Shown here piece after piece: positions 15,766 through 23,377 of a stretch of 35,261 bases of DNA. A model generated the notes under the pieces. It was not told the origin of the DNA, made no database searches, and was given only the letters and a program-made list of their open reading frames with translations. This stretch comes from CAZTPJ01 sp964614515 (GTDB lineage Bacteria > Planctomycetota > Phycisphaerae > Phycisphaerales > UBA1924). The translations under genes were made by a program, and so were the position numbers. Each line of letters starts with the position of its first letter. Positions within the stretch are counted from its first letter, which is position 1. The DNA lies in contig CAZTPJ010000036.1 in assembly GCA_964614515.1 (NCBI GenBank), forward strand, positions 1 through 35,261, given 5' to 3'.

Positions 15766-16779
15766 ATGACGACCGAAACAGCCACGTCCGAACCCCGTCA
15801 GATTCAGTTTCGCGAGGCCCTGCGCGAGGCGATGTCCGAAGAGATGCGCCGCGATCAGCGGATCTTCCTCATGGGTGAGGAAGTCGCCGAGTATAACGGC
15901 GCGTACAAGGTCTCGCAGGGCATGCTCGACGAATTCGGCGCCAAGCGCATCATCGACGTGCCGATCTCGGAGAACGGCTTCGCAGGTCTGGCCGTGGGCG
16001 CGGCGATGTACGGCCTGCGACCGATCATCGAGTTCATGTCGTGGTCGTTTTCGCTGGTCGCGGCGGATCAGATTCTCAACAACGTGCCCAAGATGCTCTA
16101 CATGTCCGGCGGGCAGTGGGGGTGTCCGGTGGTGTTTCGCGGGAACGACGGCGCGGGCGGGCAACTCGGTTCCACGCACTCATGGTGCGTCGAAGGGTTG
16201 TATTCCAACGTGCCCGGCGTGAAGATCGCCATCCCCAGTTGCCCCTACGACGCCAAGGGCCTGCTCAAGACGGCCATCCGCGATGATGACCCCGTCTTCT
16301 TTCTCGAGTCCGAGCGCATGCTCGGCGATCGCGGCCACGTTCCCGAGGAGGAATACACCATTCCCTTCGGCCAGGCGGAACTGCGCCGCGGCTCGTGGGC
16401 TGATGATGCGGATTGCACGATCGTGAGTTTCGGCCGTCCCGTGAACTTCTGTCTTGAGGCCGCGGATGAACTGCTTGGCGAAGGGATCGTGGCGCATGTG
16501 CTCGATATGCGGACGATCCGGCCGTTGGACATGGATTCGATTCTGCGAAGTTTGAAGATGACCAATCGGATTGTGGTGGTGGATCAGTGCTGGCCGTTTG
16601 GTTCGGTGGCGAGCGAAGTAATCGCGCAGGTGTGCGAGCGTGGATTCGACTGGTTGGATCATCAGCCGATCCGGGTGAACAGCGACGATGTGCCCGCGCC
16701 GTATGCCAGGAGCCTGGAGCGCGAGTTCCTGCCGCACAAGGGGAAGATCGTGGGAGCGGTGAAGCGGGTGCTTGGGTAA
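15766..16779 (+). CDS. pdhB: Pyruvate dehydrogenase E1 component, beta subunit
   Basis: 337 residues from ATG 15766 (GGGAA upstream); the upstream open frame crosses the hairpin island and is not coding. The E1-beta partner of thiamine-diphosphate-dependent 2-oxoacid dehydrogenases is recognised by FREALREAMSEEMRRD, the MGEEVAEYNGAYKVSQGMLDEFG segment (its first Glu contacts the thiamine ring), DVPISENGFAGLAVGAAMYGLRPIIEFM, the IPSCPYDAKGLLKTAIRDDDPVFFLE stretch, and the C-terminal transketolase domain (RTIRPLDMDSI, then VVVDQCWPFGSVASEV). The motif pattern favours pyruvate over branched-chain substrates. It works in the cytoplasm with E1-alpha, E2 and E3; E2 is at 18719 but E1-alpha and E3 are not in the window. 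Confidence 0.92.
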   Translation: MTTETATSEPRQIQFREALREAMSEEMRRDQRIFLMGEEVAEYNGAYKVSQGMLDEFGAKRIIDVPISENGFAGLAVGAAMYGLRPIIEFMSWSFSLVAADQILNNVPKMLYMSGGQWGCPVVFRGNDGAGGQLGSTHSWCVEGLYSNVPGVKIAIPSCPYDAKGLLKTAIRDDDPVFFLESERMLGDRGHVPEEEYTIPFGQAELRRGSWADDADCTIVSFGRPVNFCLEAADELLGEGIVAHVLDMRTIRPLDMDSILRSLKMTNRIVVVDQCWPFGSVASEVIAQVCERGFDWLDHQPIRVNSDDVPAPYARSLEREFLPHKGKIVGAVKRVLG

Positions 16780-16799
16780 GGACAATCGGAGAGTCACCG

Positions 16800-17090
16800 A
16801 TGGACGCGAACGCTGTACGGGCCATGGTCAACGAGCATCCGGATGGAGTTGAGATCCGGATGATCGACGGAACAGTGTATGTCGTGCCGCACCGGGACTA
16901 TGTGTGGTTCACGCCGCTCTATGGTCAGCCAGAGGCGCGGGCGGGTCGGTATGCAACGTCGTTCTGGCTTCACGACAGCAAGGCGGACACGGCGCGGCTT
17001 GTGAACTCGATGCTTGTGGCGGACATCACGCCCTTGAAGCGAAATGGCGGCGAGAATCGAGGCAAGCGACGCAAGTCGAGCGAGTCCTGA
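16800..17090 (+). CDS. Small conserved hypothetical protein
   Basis: 96 residues; ATG at 16800, 20 bp after pdhB, with GGAGAG about 9 nt upstream. It has a short helix (ANAVRAMVNEHPD) and then a strand pattern GVEIRMIDGTVYVVPHRDYVWFTP, ending in NSMLVADITPLKRN and a basic tail. This resembles a group of small planctomycete proteins with an 'xVRLxDGRxYxVxHPE...' core and a closing 'V..I..L' strand whose role is unknown. Its closeness to pdhB suggests co-transcription. No catalytic motif is visible. Confidence 0.65.
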   Translation: MDANAVRAMVNEHPDGVEIRMIDGTVYVVPHRDYVWFTPLYGQPEARAGRYATSFWLHDSKADTARLVNSMLVADITPLKRNGGENRGKRRKSSES

Positions 17091-17132
17091 CTCCTGTTCG
17101 GTCCCAGTCTCGGCTCAGGTATGGAGGTGGAC

Positions 17133-17675
17133 ATGAGCAATGAAAGGCCCGCACGTCACTCGCTGGCCCAAGCCATCCGGCAACTCGCCAGCGGCACGTT
17201 GACAAATGATGAATTCGAGAGAGATGCTGTCCCTGATCGGCAGGATGAGGGTGCATATCAGGTCTACTTGTTCGTCTGGGGACACTATGACGACTTTGTG
17301 AAGCACCGTCTGCGTGGTGATCGCAGGCTTTCGCCCTTCCAGCGTCAGGTCTTCGCCCGCTGCGTGCTGTTTCTTCGATCTGGGCTGCCGTATGAATGGC
17401 CGAGCCACGCGAAGTGGATGTGGTGTCCCCAGCGCATGAAAGAGGAGCCTGCACGCCGTCTTCCGTGGTGGAAGCCGGACGAGACGGTTCTTGATGCCAT
17501 GCCCTTCTGGAACTGGCTCACGCGCGAACAGCGGCGGAAGCGCGAGGATGCGGCCGATCGTCGCCTCAAGGCGCGGACAATCGTGGATGACCGCATCTGG
17601 CCGTTTCGACGCAGATCGGATTATGAGGCGGCGTTGAGTAACCCGCCATATCTTTGTGGGACGTGCAGTGCGTGA
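17133..17675 (+). CDS. Conserved hypothetical protein
   Basis: 180 residues. The start is ATG 17133, not the ATG at 17121, because a strong GGAGGT lies 5-6 nt before 17133. The protein is helical, with SLAQAIRQLASGTLTNDEFERD at the N terminus, a WGHYDDFVKHRL segment, FARCVLFLRSGLPYEWP near the middle, and WPFRRRSDYEAALSNPPYL at the C terminus. The pattern 'LFLxSxLPYEWP ... WPFxRRxDYEAAL' recalls uncharacterised planctomycete proteins that I cannot name further. No signal peptide, membrane segment or catalytic signature is seen. It follows the small gene at 16800 by 42 bp and may share its transcript. Confidence 0.65.
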   Translation: MSNERPARHSLAQAIRQLASGTLTNDEFERDAVPDRQDEGAYQVYLFVWGHYDDFVKHRLRGDRRLSPFQRQVFARCVLFLRSGLPYEWPSHAKWMWCPQRMKEEPARRLPWWKPDETVLDAMPFWNWLTREQRRKREDAADRRLKARTIVDDRIWPFRRRSDYEAALSNPPYLCGTCSA

Positions 17676-17785
17676 ACACCTGAGAGTTCACTTGTGGGAT
17701 CAAGGTAGCCGTACCGGAAGTGCGGAAAATGCCGATACTTGGGATCATCGAGTCTGATCGAGTACCGCTGTATTGAGTTATCCCA

Positions 17786-18643
17786 ATGCTCAGTTCCCGT
17801 GGCTTCGTTGCGCAGGGAGTGCCCACATCACTGAAGAGGAAGTTGTGCGGCGGCTTTCCTCGCCAGCACTGTCTCGCGCTCGTGACTCACGGTCTCGTCT
17901 GCTGCGCCATCCCTAAAAACGCCTGCACGGCCGTGAAGTACTGGATGTTGTGGGCTGCGGGATACACCACGTCGCACTTGAAGGATGGGGAAGTGCATGC
18001 GTTCGTGCGGGAGCGACTGGGCGTGGAGCGATTGTCGCGGCGCGAGGCGAAGCGCCTGCGCACATCGGCTTTCGCCTTTGCCATCGTGCGCGACCCGGTC
18101 GATCGAATCGTATCGGCGTACATCGACAAGTTCATTCGGCAGGACGCGATGAACCTGCACGCCAAGGGCGTGATCGAGGCCGTGAGATGTGGTCGCCGGG
18201 TGCGCTTGACCCGGCGCGAGCGCTTTGAGGCCGGTGGCCGAAGCGTGGCAAGGCGGTGCGACCCGCGCATTGACTACCGCGCGGGCGTGTCGTTCGCGGA
18301 ATTTGTGTCGTATCTTGAATCGACGCCGAACGAACGACTGGATGATCACTATCGCCCACAGGCCGACTTTCTGCGCCTGTCGGGACTTCGATTTCAGCGG
18401 TTGATTCCGTTCGCGCGGTTTCACGAAGGCCTTGCGGAAGTCGCGGCGATGCACGGAATCAACGTGTGGATTCCCGAGCGCCCGCAGGCGGAGCCACGGC
18501 TGGATTCATCGCGAGAACTCGCGGCCGTGCCGTCGGGCGAGATCCGGTCAATGGGTGCGCTGCCATCGACGGAATCGCTGGTGACGCCGGAGTTGCGGGA
18601 GCGCATCGTGCGTCGATTCGCGGTTGATCGCGACCTTGTGTGA
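17786..18643 (+). CDS. Sulfotransferase family 2 (carbohydrate-type) protein
   Basis: 285 residues from ATG 17786. PAPS-dependent sulfotransferases carry a 5'-phosphosulfate loop and a 3'-phosphate loop. Here the first is CCAIPKNACTAVKYWM near residues 39-54, matching the xPKxxCTxxK form of the Golgi-type/Sulfotransfer_2 family, and the second is FAIVRDPVDRIVSAY near 98-112. The C-terminal half is basic and variable, as usual for acceptor binding. No signal peptide was found, so it is predicted cytoplasmic. The acceptor is unknown; planctomycetes make and use many sulfated glycans. It lies between the two pyruvate dehydrogenase genes, 110 bp after the previous gene. Confidence 0.8.
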   Translation: MLSSRGFVAQGVPTSLKRKLCGGFPRQHCLALVTHGLVCCAIPKNACTAVKYWMLWAAGYTTSHLKDGEVHAFVRERLGVERLSRREAKRLRTSAFAFAIVRDPVDRIVSAYIDKFIRQDAMNLHAKGVIEAVRCGRRVRLTRRERFEAGGRSVARRCDPRIDYRAGVSFAEFVSYLESTPNERLDDHYRPQADFLRLSGLRFQRLIPFARFHEGLAEVAAMHGINVWIPERPQAEPRLDSSRELAAVPSGEIRSMGALPSTESLVTPELRERIVRRFAVDRDLV

Positions 18644-18659
18644 CCCCTCCGCCTGCCTC

Positions 18660-18687
18660 TTCGTGCCCCGCGGGCGTCTCCTACACT
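18660..18687 (+). promoter_or_regulatory. Candidate promoter of the pdh E2 gene
   Basis: TTCGTG (18660-18665), a 16-bp spacer and TACACT (18682-18687) lie about 30 bp before the ATG at 18719. The match to sigma-70 consensus is moderate. Confidence 0.4.
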
Positions 18688-18718
18688 TGCCTCGGCAACC
18701 CAGCCGGAGACTCCCCCC

Positions 18719-20041
18719 ATGCCCATCAACGTCACCATGCCCCGCCTGTCCGACACCATGGAGGCCGGCACCGTCGTCAAGTGGAACGTCAAGGAGGGCG
18801 ACAAGGTCGCCTCGGGCGATGTCCTGGCCGACATTGAGACGGACAAGGCGACGATGGAACTCCAGTCGTTCGACGATGGCGTCGTCGCAAAACTCCTCGC
18901 GTCCGAGGGCAAGACCGTCAAGATCGGCGAGACGATCGCCGTGCTCGCAGGGCCGGGCGAGGATGTCAAGGGTGTGGACACGTCGGGCGCTGCGTCGAAT
19001 ACGGCCAAGTCTGAAAGCGCATCGACCAGCCCGCGCGAGAGCGCGTCAATCGCCACCGCGACGACAGGCGACGCCACCAACGGCACGGCCAGCGCCCGTC
19101 CGCGCGAAACCGACCGGGTCTTCGCGTCCCCGTTGGCGAAGAAGATCGCGCAGGAATCCGGCGTGGACCTGCGCGATGTGGACGGCTCTGGTCCTTCGGG
19201 ACGCATCACGCGAAAGGATGTCGAGGCCGCGGCCGCAGGGGGACAAAGGGGGGGGGCGCGGACGGCCGTGGAACCCAAGCCGTCGCGCGGGGAATCGCCC
19301 GCGATGCCGACGGTGGCGCGTGCGCTCGAAGGCAAACTCGTTCCCCTGTCGGGCGTGCGCCGCACAATCGCCACGCGCCTGGTGCAGAGCAAGACGACGA
19401 TTCCGCACTATCAGGTGACGGTCGAGGCGGACATGGATGCGCTGATGTCGCTACGCGAACAACTCAACGCGCAGCTCAAGCCCCAAGGCGTGAAACTCAG
19501 CGTCAACGATTTTCTCGTCCGCGCGTGCGCCCTCGCGATGCACGAGCATCCGTACGTCAACTCACGCTGGATCGAGGCGAAGGGCCAGGAGCCCGCGATC
19601 GAACTCCTCGCCGATGTCAACGTCGCCATCGCCATCGCGCTGCCGGAGGACAAGGGCGGCGGCCTGCTCATCGCGACCTTGCGCAACGCGGACACGATGG
19701 GCCTGCGGCAGATCTCGAGTGAGAGCAAGCGGCTGTCAGACAAGGCGCGCACCAAGGGCCTCACCACCGATGAAATGGCTGACTCCACGTTTACCATCTC
19801 AAATCTCGGCATGTTCGGCGTGGATCACTTCACGGCCATCATCAACCCGCCAAACGCGGCGATCCTGGCCGTGGGCGCGGCGATCCAACGCGCCGTCGTG
19901 AAGGATGGGCAGGTCGTGCCCGGCTGGCGCATGGCGATGACGATGTCGAGCGATCACCGCATCATCGACGGCGCGATGGCCGCGCGATATCTCAACTCGG
20001 TCAAGGCGCTGCTCGAGTCGCCGGCGACGTTGCTGGTGTGA
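18719..20041 (+). CDS. pdhC: Dihydrolipoamide acetyltransferase (pyruvate dehydrogenase E2)
   Basis: 440 residues; ATG 18719 preceded by GGAGA. E2 moves the acetyl group from E1 to coenzyme A using a swinging lipoyl arm and forms the core of the complex. Domains in order: one lipoyl domain (residues 1-80) with the lipoylated Lys43 in IETDKATME; an Ala/Ser/Thr-rich linker (about 85-130); the E1/E3-binding domain (about 133-170; VFASPLAKKIAQESGVDL, GRITRKDVEA); a second linker containing a G9 tract (19248-19256); and the catalytic acyltransferase domain with His413 and Asp417 in the SSDHRIIDGAMAA motif. The single lipoyl domain is typical of many non-enterobacterial E2 proteins. The E1-beta gene is 2 kb upstream on the same strand, but a likely promoter just before E2 suggests separate expression. 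Confidence 0.93.
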   Translation: MPINVTMPRLSDTMEAGTVVKWNVKEGDKVASGDVLADIETDKATMELQSFDDGVVAKLLASEGKTVKIGETIAVLAGPGEDVKGVDTSGAASNTAKSESASTSPRESASIATATTGDATNGTASARPRETDRVFASPLAKKIAQESGVDLRDVDGSGPSGRITRKDVEAAAAGGQRGGARTAVEPKPSRGESPAMPTVARALEGKLVPLSGVRRTIATRLVQSKTTIPHYQVTVEADMDALMSLREQLNAQLKPQGVKLSVNDFLVRACALAMHEHPYVNSRWIEAKGQEPAIELLADVNVAIAIALPEDKGGGLLIATLRNADTMGLRQISSESKRLSDKARTKGLTTDEMADSTFTISNLGMFGVDHFTAIINPPNAAILAVGAAIQRAVVKDGQVVPGWRMAMTMSSDHRIIDGAMAARYLNSVKALLESPATLLV

Positions 20042-20094
20042 GGCAGGTAGAGGGAGATTTTCTGTTCATCCCGAAACGATGCTGGGGAGCACTC

Positions 20095-20871
20095 ATGGCC
20101 CTCTCCGATGACGAAGCAAACATCGCGAAACTGTTGGTTGCAGACGGCAAGCGGTGGATGAAAGCGCCGAAGTAACCGGTGCGGTTGTCGGGGAACGCAG
20201 ATGCAGACAACCTGCTCAACGACTTGCAGCATCATCCCCATGCGTTCTTCATCGGCGCGTTGGTGGATCGACAGATCGTCGCGACCCGCGCATGGATGAT
20301 TCCGTACGAGCTGTCTCTGCGCCTCGGCGGGTTTGAGTTTGATCGTCTGGCGGAAGTCGATGAAGCCTGTTGGCGAGACGCCATGAGAAGACCAAGTCCC
20401 CTGCATCGATTCTGTGATGCGGTCGCAAGCGACATTCATAGCGCCATCGCTCGCATCGGAATGCGGTATGGCGGTCGCGCCTCCCGGATATGGGACGACA
20501 CACCATCGAGCGCGGAGGTCGTCTTTCGATTCCTGGAGTTTCGGGGGATCGGTCCCAAGATCGCGACGATGGCGGCCAACATCCTCGCTCGCGACTTCAA
20601 AGTCCCGATGTCCGATCACTACTCGATCGATGTTTCTGTCGATGTCCATGTTCGGCGAGTGTTCACGCGATTGCGCCTCGTCGACAAGGACTGCTCGACC
20701 GAGGAGATCGTCTATCGCGCTCGGGCGTTGAGCCCCCAGTATCCCGGCCTGCTCGACTATGCGTGCTGGGATGTTGGTAAGCAATGGTGTCGCCCGAAAG
20801 AGCCCCTGTGCGGACAGTGTATCTTGCAACAACTGTGTCCAACCGCACAGGCGAAGCGTGGGACTGAGTAG
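20095..20871 (+). pseudogene. Fe-S endonuclease III-like (HhH-GPD) protein interrupted by an in-frame TAA
   Basis: ATG 20095 has an excellent RBS (GGGGAG, 6 nt upstream). It opens with MALSDDEANIAKLLVADGKR, but the frame meets TAA at 20173-20175 after 26 codons and then continues in the same frame as PVRLSGNADADNLLNDLQHH to TAG at 20871. Homologs annotated 'iron-sulfur cluster loop' proteins read through this point without a break. The remainder is well preserved: FRGIGPKIATMAANILARDF is the helix-hairpin-helix region, VDVHVRR follows, and the C terminus carries the four-Cys Fe-S loop WCRPKEPLCGQCILQQLCP. Reinitiation at GTG 20179, 3 nt after the stop, would give a 230-residue protein. This may be a recent nonsense mutation, a sequencing error or read-through. 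Confidence 0.75.
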
Positions 20872-20916
20872 CGATCACCACTGTGAATGGCGATGCGCCC
20901 ACCGAGTGTGGGCCTT

Positions 20917-21094
20917 CACGAGCACCCTTTCAGGGTGCATCAGTGGCGACCGCTGTTCCGGGCGTGTCGCTGCGCGACGACGTCCGACTACTGACAACCA
21001 TGCCTTGGGCATGAAGAGAAGGATCCATCGGCATGAAGCGCGGAGGTCGCGCAGCGGTATGAAACGAACCGCTCACGGAGCGAGCGGTCCACCC
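20917..21094. repeat. Hairpin elements between the HhH-GPD and DUF899 genes
   Basis: GCACCCTTTCAGGGTGC forms a hairpin at 20922-20938; 23 bases around it (20917-20939) recur identically at 35128-35150. ATGCCTTGGGCAT (21000-21012) is another hairpin. At 21068-21094 lies an inverted copy of the GGGTGG...TCCG family seen at 1179-1466. Confidence 0.7.
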
Positions 21095-21128
21095 AAAGGC
21101 GGCCGTCCACGCTCGCGCTCTATCCGCG

Positions 21129-21953
21129 TCACCCATGCGATGCGCAGCACCCACGCGCGGATGCGCCTTCATACCTGTCGTGGTGTTTCGGCCAGTCGCT
21201 GTACGTCGGCGTCTGCGGCCAGCCTTGGGGCGAATCTTCCCACTTTTCCTGGCGACCATAGGCCGTGAGGTCGAGGATGTGGCACGTTGACATGAGCGCT
21301 TCGAGTCCGCGGGCAAACGTCGAGTATGTGTGATACACCTCGTCGCCGACTCGCAGGAAGCAGTGCAGGCCCGGGTACTCGCCGCTGGGGTGTGGAATCT
21401 TGCCGCGCGCCACGAGCGAGTCGGCCGTCTCATAGTTCCACTCGACGCTGTCCCTGGCCTCATCAAGTGTCGCGTGAAAGTCATAGTTGAAGTCGCTATC
21501 AAAGGATGAGTACCACGGCATGGTCCAGCCCATGCGGCGCTTGAACGGTTCGATCTTTGAGAGCCGCGCCCGGGACACCATCGCGAATGCCGTGTCCTTC
21601 GCGTGCAGGTGCGCGAGATGGGGGACGTGATCGGCGGCGCAGGAGCAGCCCGGACACCCTTCGCTCCACGGCGCGCCCTTGCCCGGCGGCGGGTCATCCG
21701 GGTCGAACATGAATGAATAGACGATGAGTTGTCGTCGACCCTCGAACAAGTCGATGAGTCGTGCCCGCCCGCGCGGGCCGTCAAAGGCGTAGTCCTTGGC
21801 GACAAGCACCATGGGCAGTCGGCGTCGCTCGGCCGCGAGGGCATCGCCAGCGCGCGTCAGTTCCTTCTCCCTGACCAGCAGCGCGCGGCGGGCCGTGAGC
21901 CATTGCTCGCGCGTGACGATCGGCGGATGGGCGAGTTCGGTCGTGGGTGACAT
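21129..21953 (-). CDS. DUF899 family thioredoxin-like protein
   Basis: 274 residues; ATG at 21953. The DUF899 signature is clear: PPIVTREQWLTARRALLVRE at the N terminus, ALAAERRRLPMVLVAKDYAFDGP, a strand QLIVYSFMFDPD and a Cys pair in EGCPGCSCAADHV that sits where thioredoxin-fold proteins have their redox-active CxxC (here GCPGCSC). Later elements are RMGWTMPWYSSFDSDFNYDF and a C-terminal TYGRQE-like LTAYGRQEKWEDSPQGWPQ. The family is widespread beside AHSA1/ArsR genes and probably acts as a disulfide or peroxide-linked enzyme, though no activity is established. Here too it is followed upstream by a SRPBCC/ArsR operon on the same strand, 41 bp away, suggesting co-transcription. Confidence 0.88.
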   Translation of the reverse strand: MSPTTELAHPPIVTREQWLTARRALLVREKELTRAGDALAAERRRLPMVLVAKDYAFDGPRGRARLIDLFEGRRQLIVYSFMFDPDDPPPGKGAPWSEGCPGCSCAADHVPHLAHLHAKDTAFAMVSRARLSKIEPFKRRMGWTMPWYSSFDSDFNYDFHATLDEARDSVEWNYETADSLVARGKIPHPSGEYPGLHCFLRVGDEVYHTYSTFARGLEALMSTCHILDLTAYGRQEKWEDSPQGWPQTPTYSDWPKHHDRYEGASARGCCASHG

Positions 21954-21994
21954 GGTTGGTTCCTTTGTGTGCGGTCATACGCGGCGGGGGCATA

Positions 21995-22924
21995 TCACGA
22001 CGCGGATGTGAACGAAGCCATGCGCTTGGCCAGGTTCTCCAGCGCGCTCGTCCAGCCCTGCGTGTGGCTGCGGGCGGATTCATCGCTCTTGAGGCCGATC
22101 TGCGCGAGCGTGACTTCGGTTCGCCCGCCGAGGTCGCGGAGCGTGACGATCACGATGGTCTCGGGGGCGTCAGGTTCCTGCCACTGGTGCGTGAATATCA
22201 GGCGGCTCTGCGGCGTGATTTCTCGGTACACGCCCGAGACGTTGTAGTCCTTCCCGCCGCAGCGCATCGTCTCGCGATATCGCCCGCCGACGCGGATGTC
22301 CCCTTCGCACGAGATGACGTCGCACTCCATGGGACAGAACCACTTGGCGACCTTGTCCACTTCGGTGAATGCCCGCCAGACCAGATCGCGCGGCGCCTCG
22401 AACACGCGCCTGATGAGCAGCGAGTGCCCGCGCAGCCGCTGCGCCGCGAGGGTCGCCAGGTGTTCGTCGAGACAATCGAGCGTGGAGCCCCACCCTTCGA
22501 CGACGCCCATCGCTTCGTGCTTGGCGCGATCTTCGGGCGTGGGGTGTGAAATGCGAAGGGTTACGCGCGTGTGCTCGCCGATGTCTTCAAACTCGCACGT
22601 CAGGACCATCCCGCTGGGCAGGTCCACGTCGCTCTTGAAATCATCGCCGAACTCATCGGTGGTGACGATGCGCTCCATCGGCACGATCTCGATGAACACG
22701 CCCTTGCCCGGATACTCCGCGCCATCGGGCGCGGTCATCACATAGCGAGAGGCGCCGCCCACGCGAAAGTCCAACTCCTCCACGCGCGTCGTGAACCCCT
22801 TTGGCCCGAACCACTGCGCCACATGCGCCGGCTCCGTCCACGCGCGCCATACCAACTCCCGCGGCGCCTTGAACACGCGTGTGATGAGAATCTCCGTCTC
22901 CCGGCCATGCGCCTGCGAGGTCAT
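21995..22924 (-). CDS. Double SRPBCC (AHSA1-type) domain protein
   Basis: 309 residues made of two tandem AHSA1/START-like domains. Domain 1 (about 8-160) shows ILITRVFKAPRELVWRAWTE, HVAQWFGPKGFT, FRVGGASRYVM and the helix GWGSTLDCLDEHLA. Domain 2 (about 166-305) repeats this as LLIRRVFEAPRDLVWRAFTE, KVAKWFCPMECD, IRVGGRYRETM and GWTSALENLAKRM. These folds hold hydrophobic ligands in a deep cavity. Single-domain versions are usual next to ArsR regulators; the fusion suggests duplication of one gene. The start ATG at 22924 overlaps the stop of the ArsR gene (22921) by ATGA, so the two are translationally coupled and controlled by the operator at 23265-23296. Confidence 0.88.
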   Translation of the reverse strand: MTSQAHGRETEILITRVFKAPRELVWRAWTEPAHVAQWFGPKGFTTRVEELDFRVGGASRYVMTAPDGAEYPGKGVFIEIVPMERIVTTDEFGDDFKSDVDLPSGMVLTCEFEDIGEHTRVTLRISHPTPEDRAKHEAMGVVEGWGSTLDCLDEHLATLAAQRLRGHSLLIRRVFEAPRDLVWRAFTEVDKVAKWFCPMECDVISCEGDIRVGGRYRETMRCGGKDYNVSGVYREITPQSRLIFTHQWQEPDAPETIVIVTLRDLGGRTEVTLAQIGLKSDESARSHTQGWTSALENLAKRMASFTSAS

Positions 22925-23259
22925 CGCTGCTTCTCCTTGGTTTGCAGTTCCTTGAGGTACTCATCAAGCCGCTCGAACCGCGCTTCCCAATGCGCGCGGT
23001 ATCGATCGATCCACTCGGCCGCATCCTTCAGCGGCCTCGCGCGAAGCCGGCACGGCCTCCACTGCGCCTTGCGCCCACGCTCGATCAGCCCAGCCCGCTC
23101 CAGCACCTTGAGGTGCTTCGACACCGCCGGCAGGGTCATGTCGAACGGCTTGGCGAGTTCCTTCACCGTCGCGTCGCCGCGCGAGAGGCGCGTCAGGATC
23201 GCCCGACGTGTCGGATCGGCGATGGCCGCGAGGGTCGTGCTGAGTGGATCGAGTCGCAT
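22921..23259 (-). CDS. ArsR-family winged-helix repressor
   Basis: 112 residues. The winged helix-turn-helix is complete: LSTTLAAIADPTRRAILTRL, then DATVKELAKPFDMTLPAVSKHLKVLERAGLIERG, and an R-x-R wing. No metal-binding Cys cluster is present, so it belongs to the group that controls downstream AHSA1-domain genes rather than arsenic genes. The ATG at 23259 lies only 5 bp from a 12-bp inverted repeat and has no Shine-Dalgarno, so initiation is unusual. It is the first gene of a minus-strand unit with the double-SRPBCC gene and perhaps the DUF899 gene; the palindrome over the promoter suggests self-repression. Confidence 0.9.
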   Translation of the reverse strand: MRLDPLSTTLAAIADPTRRAILTRLSRGDATVKELAKPFDMTLPAVSKHLKVLERAGLIERGRKAQWRPCRLRARPLKDAAEWIDRYRAHWEARFERLDEYLKELQTKEKQR

Positions 23260-23264
23260 CGTAC

Positions 23265-23296
23265 TTTACCATTCGGATAAATAACCGAGTGGTAAA
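23265..23296. promoter_or_regulatory. Operator: 12-bp inverted repeat before the ArsR/SRPBCC operon
   Basis: TTTACCATTCGG (23265-23276) and CCGAGTGGTAAA (23285-23296) are inverted repeats with 11 of 12 pairs matching, separated by ATAAATAA. The right arm overlaps the -10 box of the minus-strand promoter, an ideal place for an ArsR-type dimer to block RNA polymerase. Confidence 0.75.
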
Positions 23297-23322
23297 ATAG
23301 CATACAGCCACAGGCCTGTCAA
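23294..23322 (-). promoter_or_regulatory. Sigma-70-type promoter of the ArsR/SRPBCC operon
   Basis: On the minus strand TTGACA (23322-23317), a 17-bp spacer and TATTTT (23299-23294) precede the ArsR gene. The -35 is perfect. Transcription would start inside the operator palindrome. Confidence 0.7.
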
Positions 23323-23377
23323 GCACCTTCGTGCCCGCCACCCACAAAATCAGGCATTGCCCCGGTTTCGCCGCGTT

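Noticed and set aside
21129..21953. DUF899 gene as a plain thioredoxin or peroxiredoxin
   Set aside because: The overall pattern matches DUF899; no peroxiredoxin active-site context is present, so no enzymatic activity is claimed.
22921..23259. First ArsR gene as an arsenic sensor
   Set aside because: It lacks Cys pairs and is coupled to SRPBCC domains rather than arsenic genes; the true arsenic repressor is at 24674.
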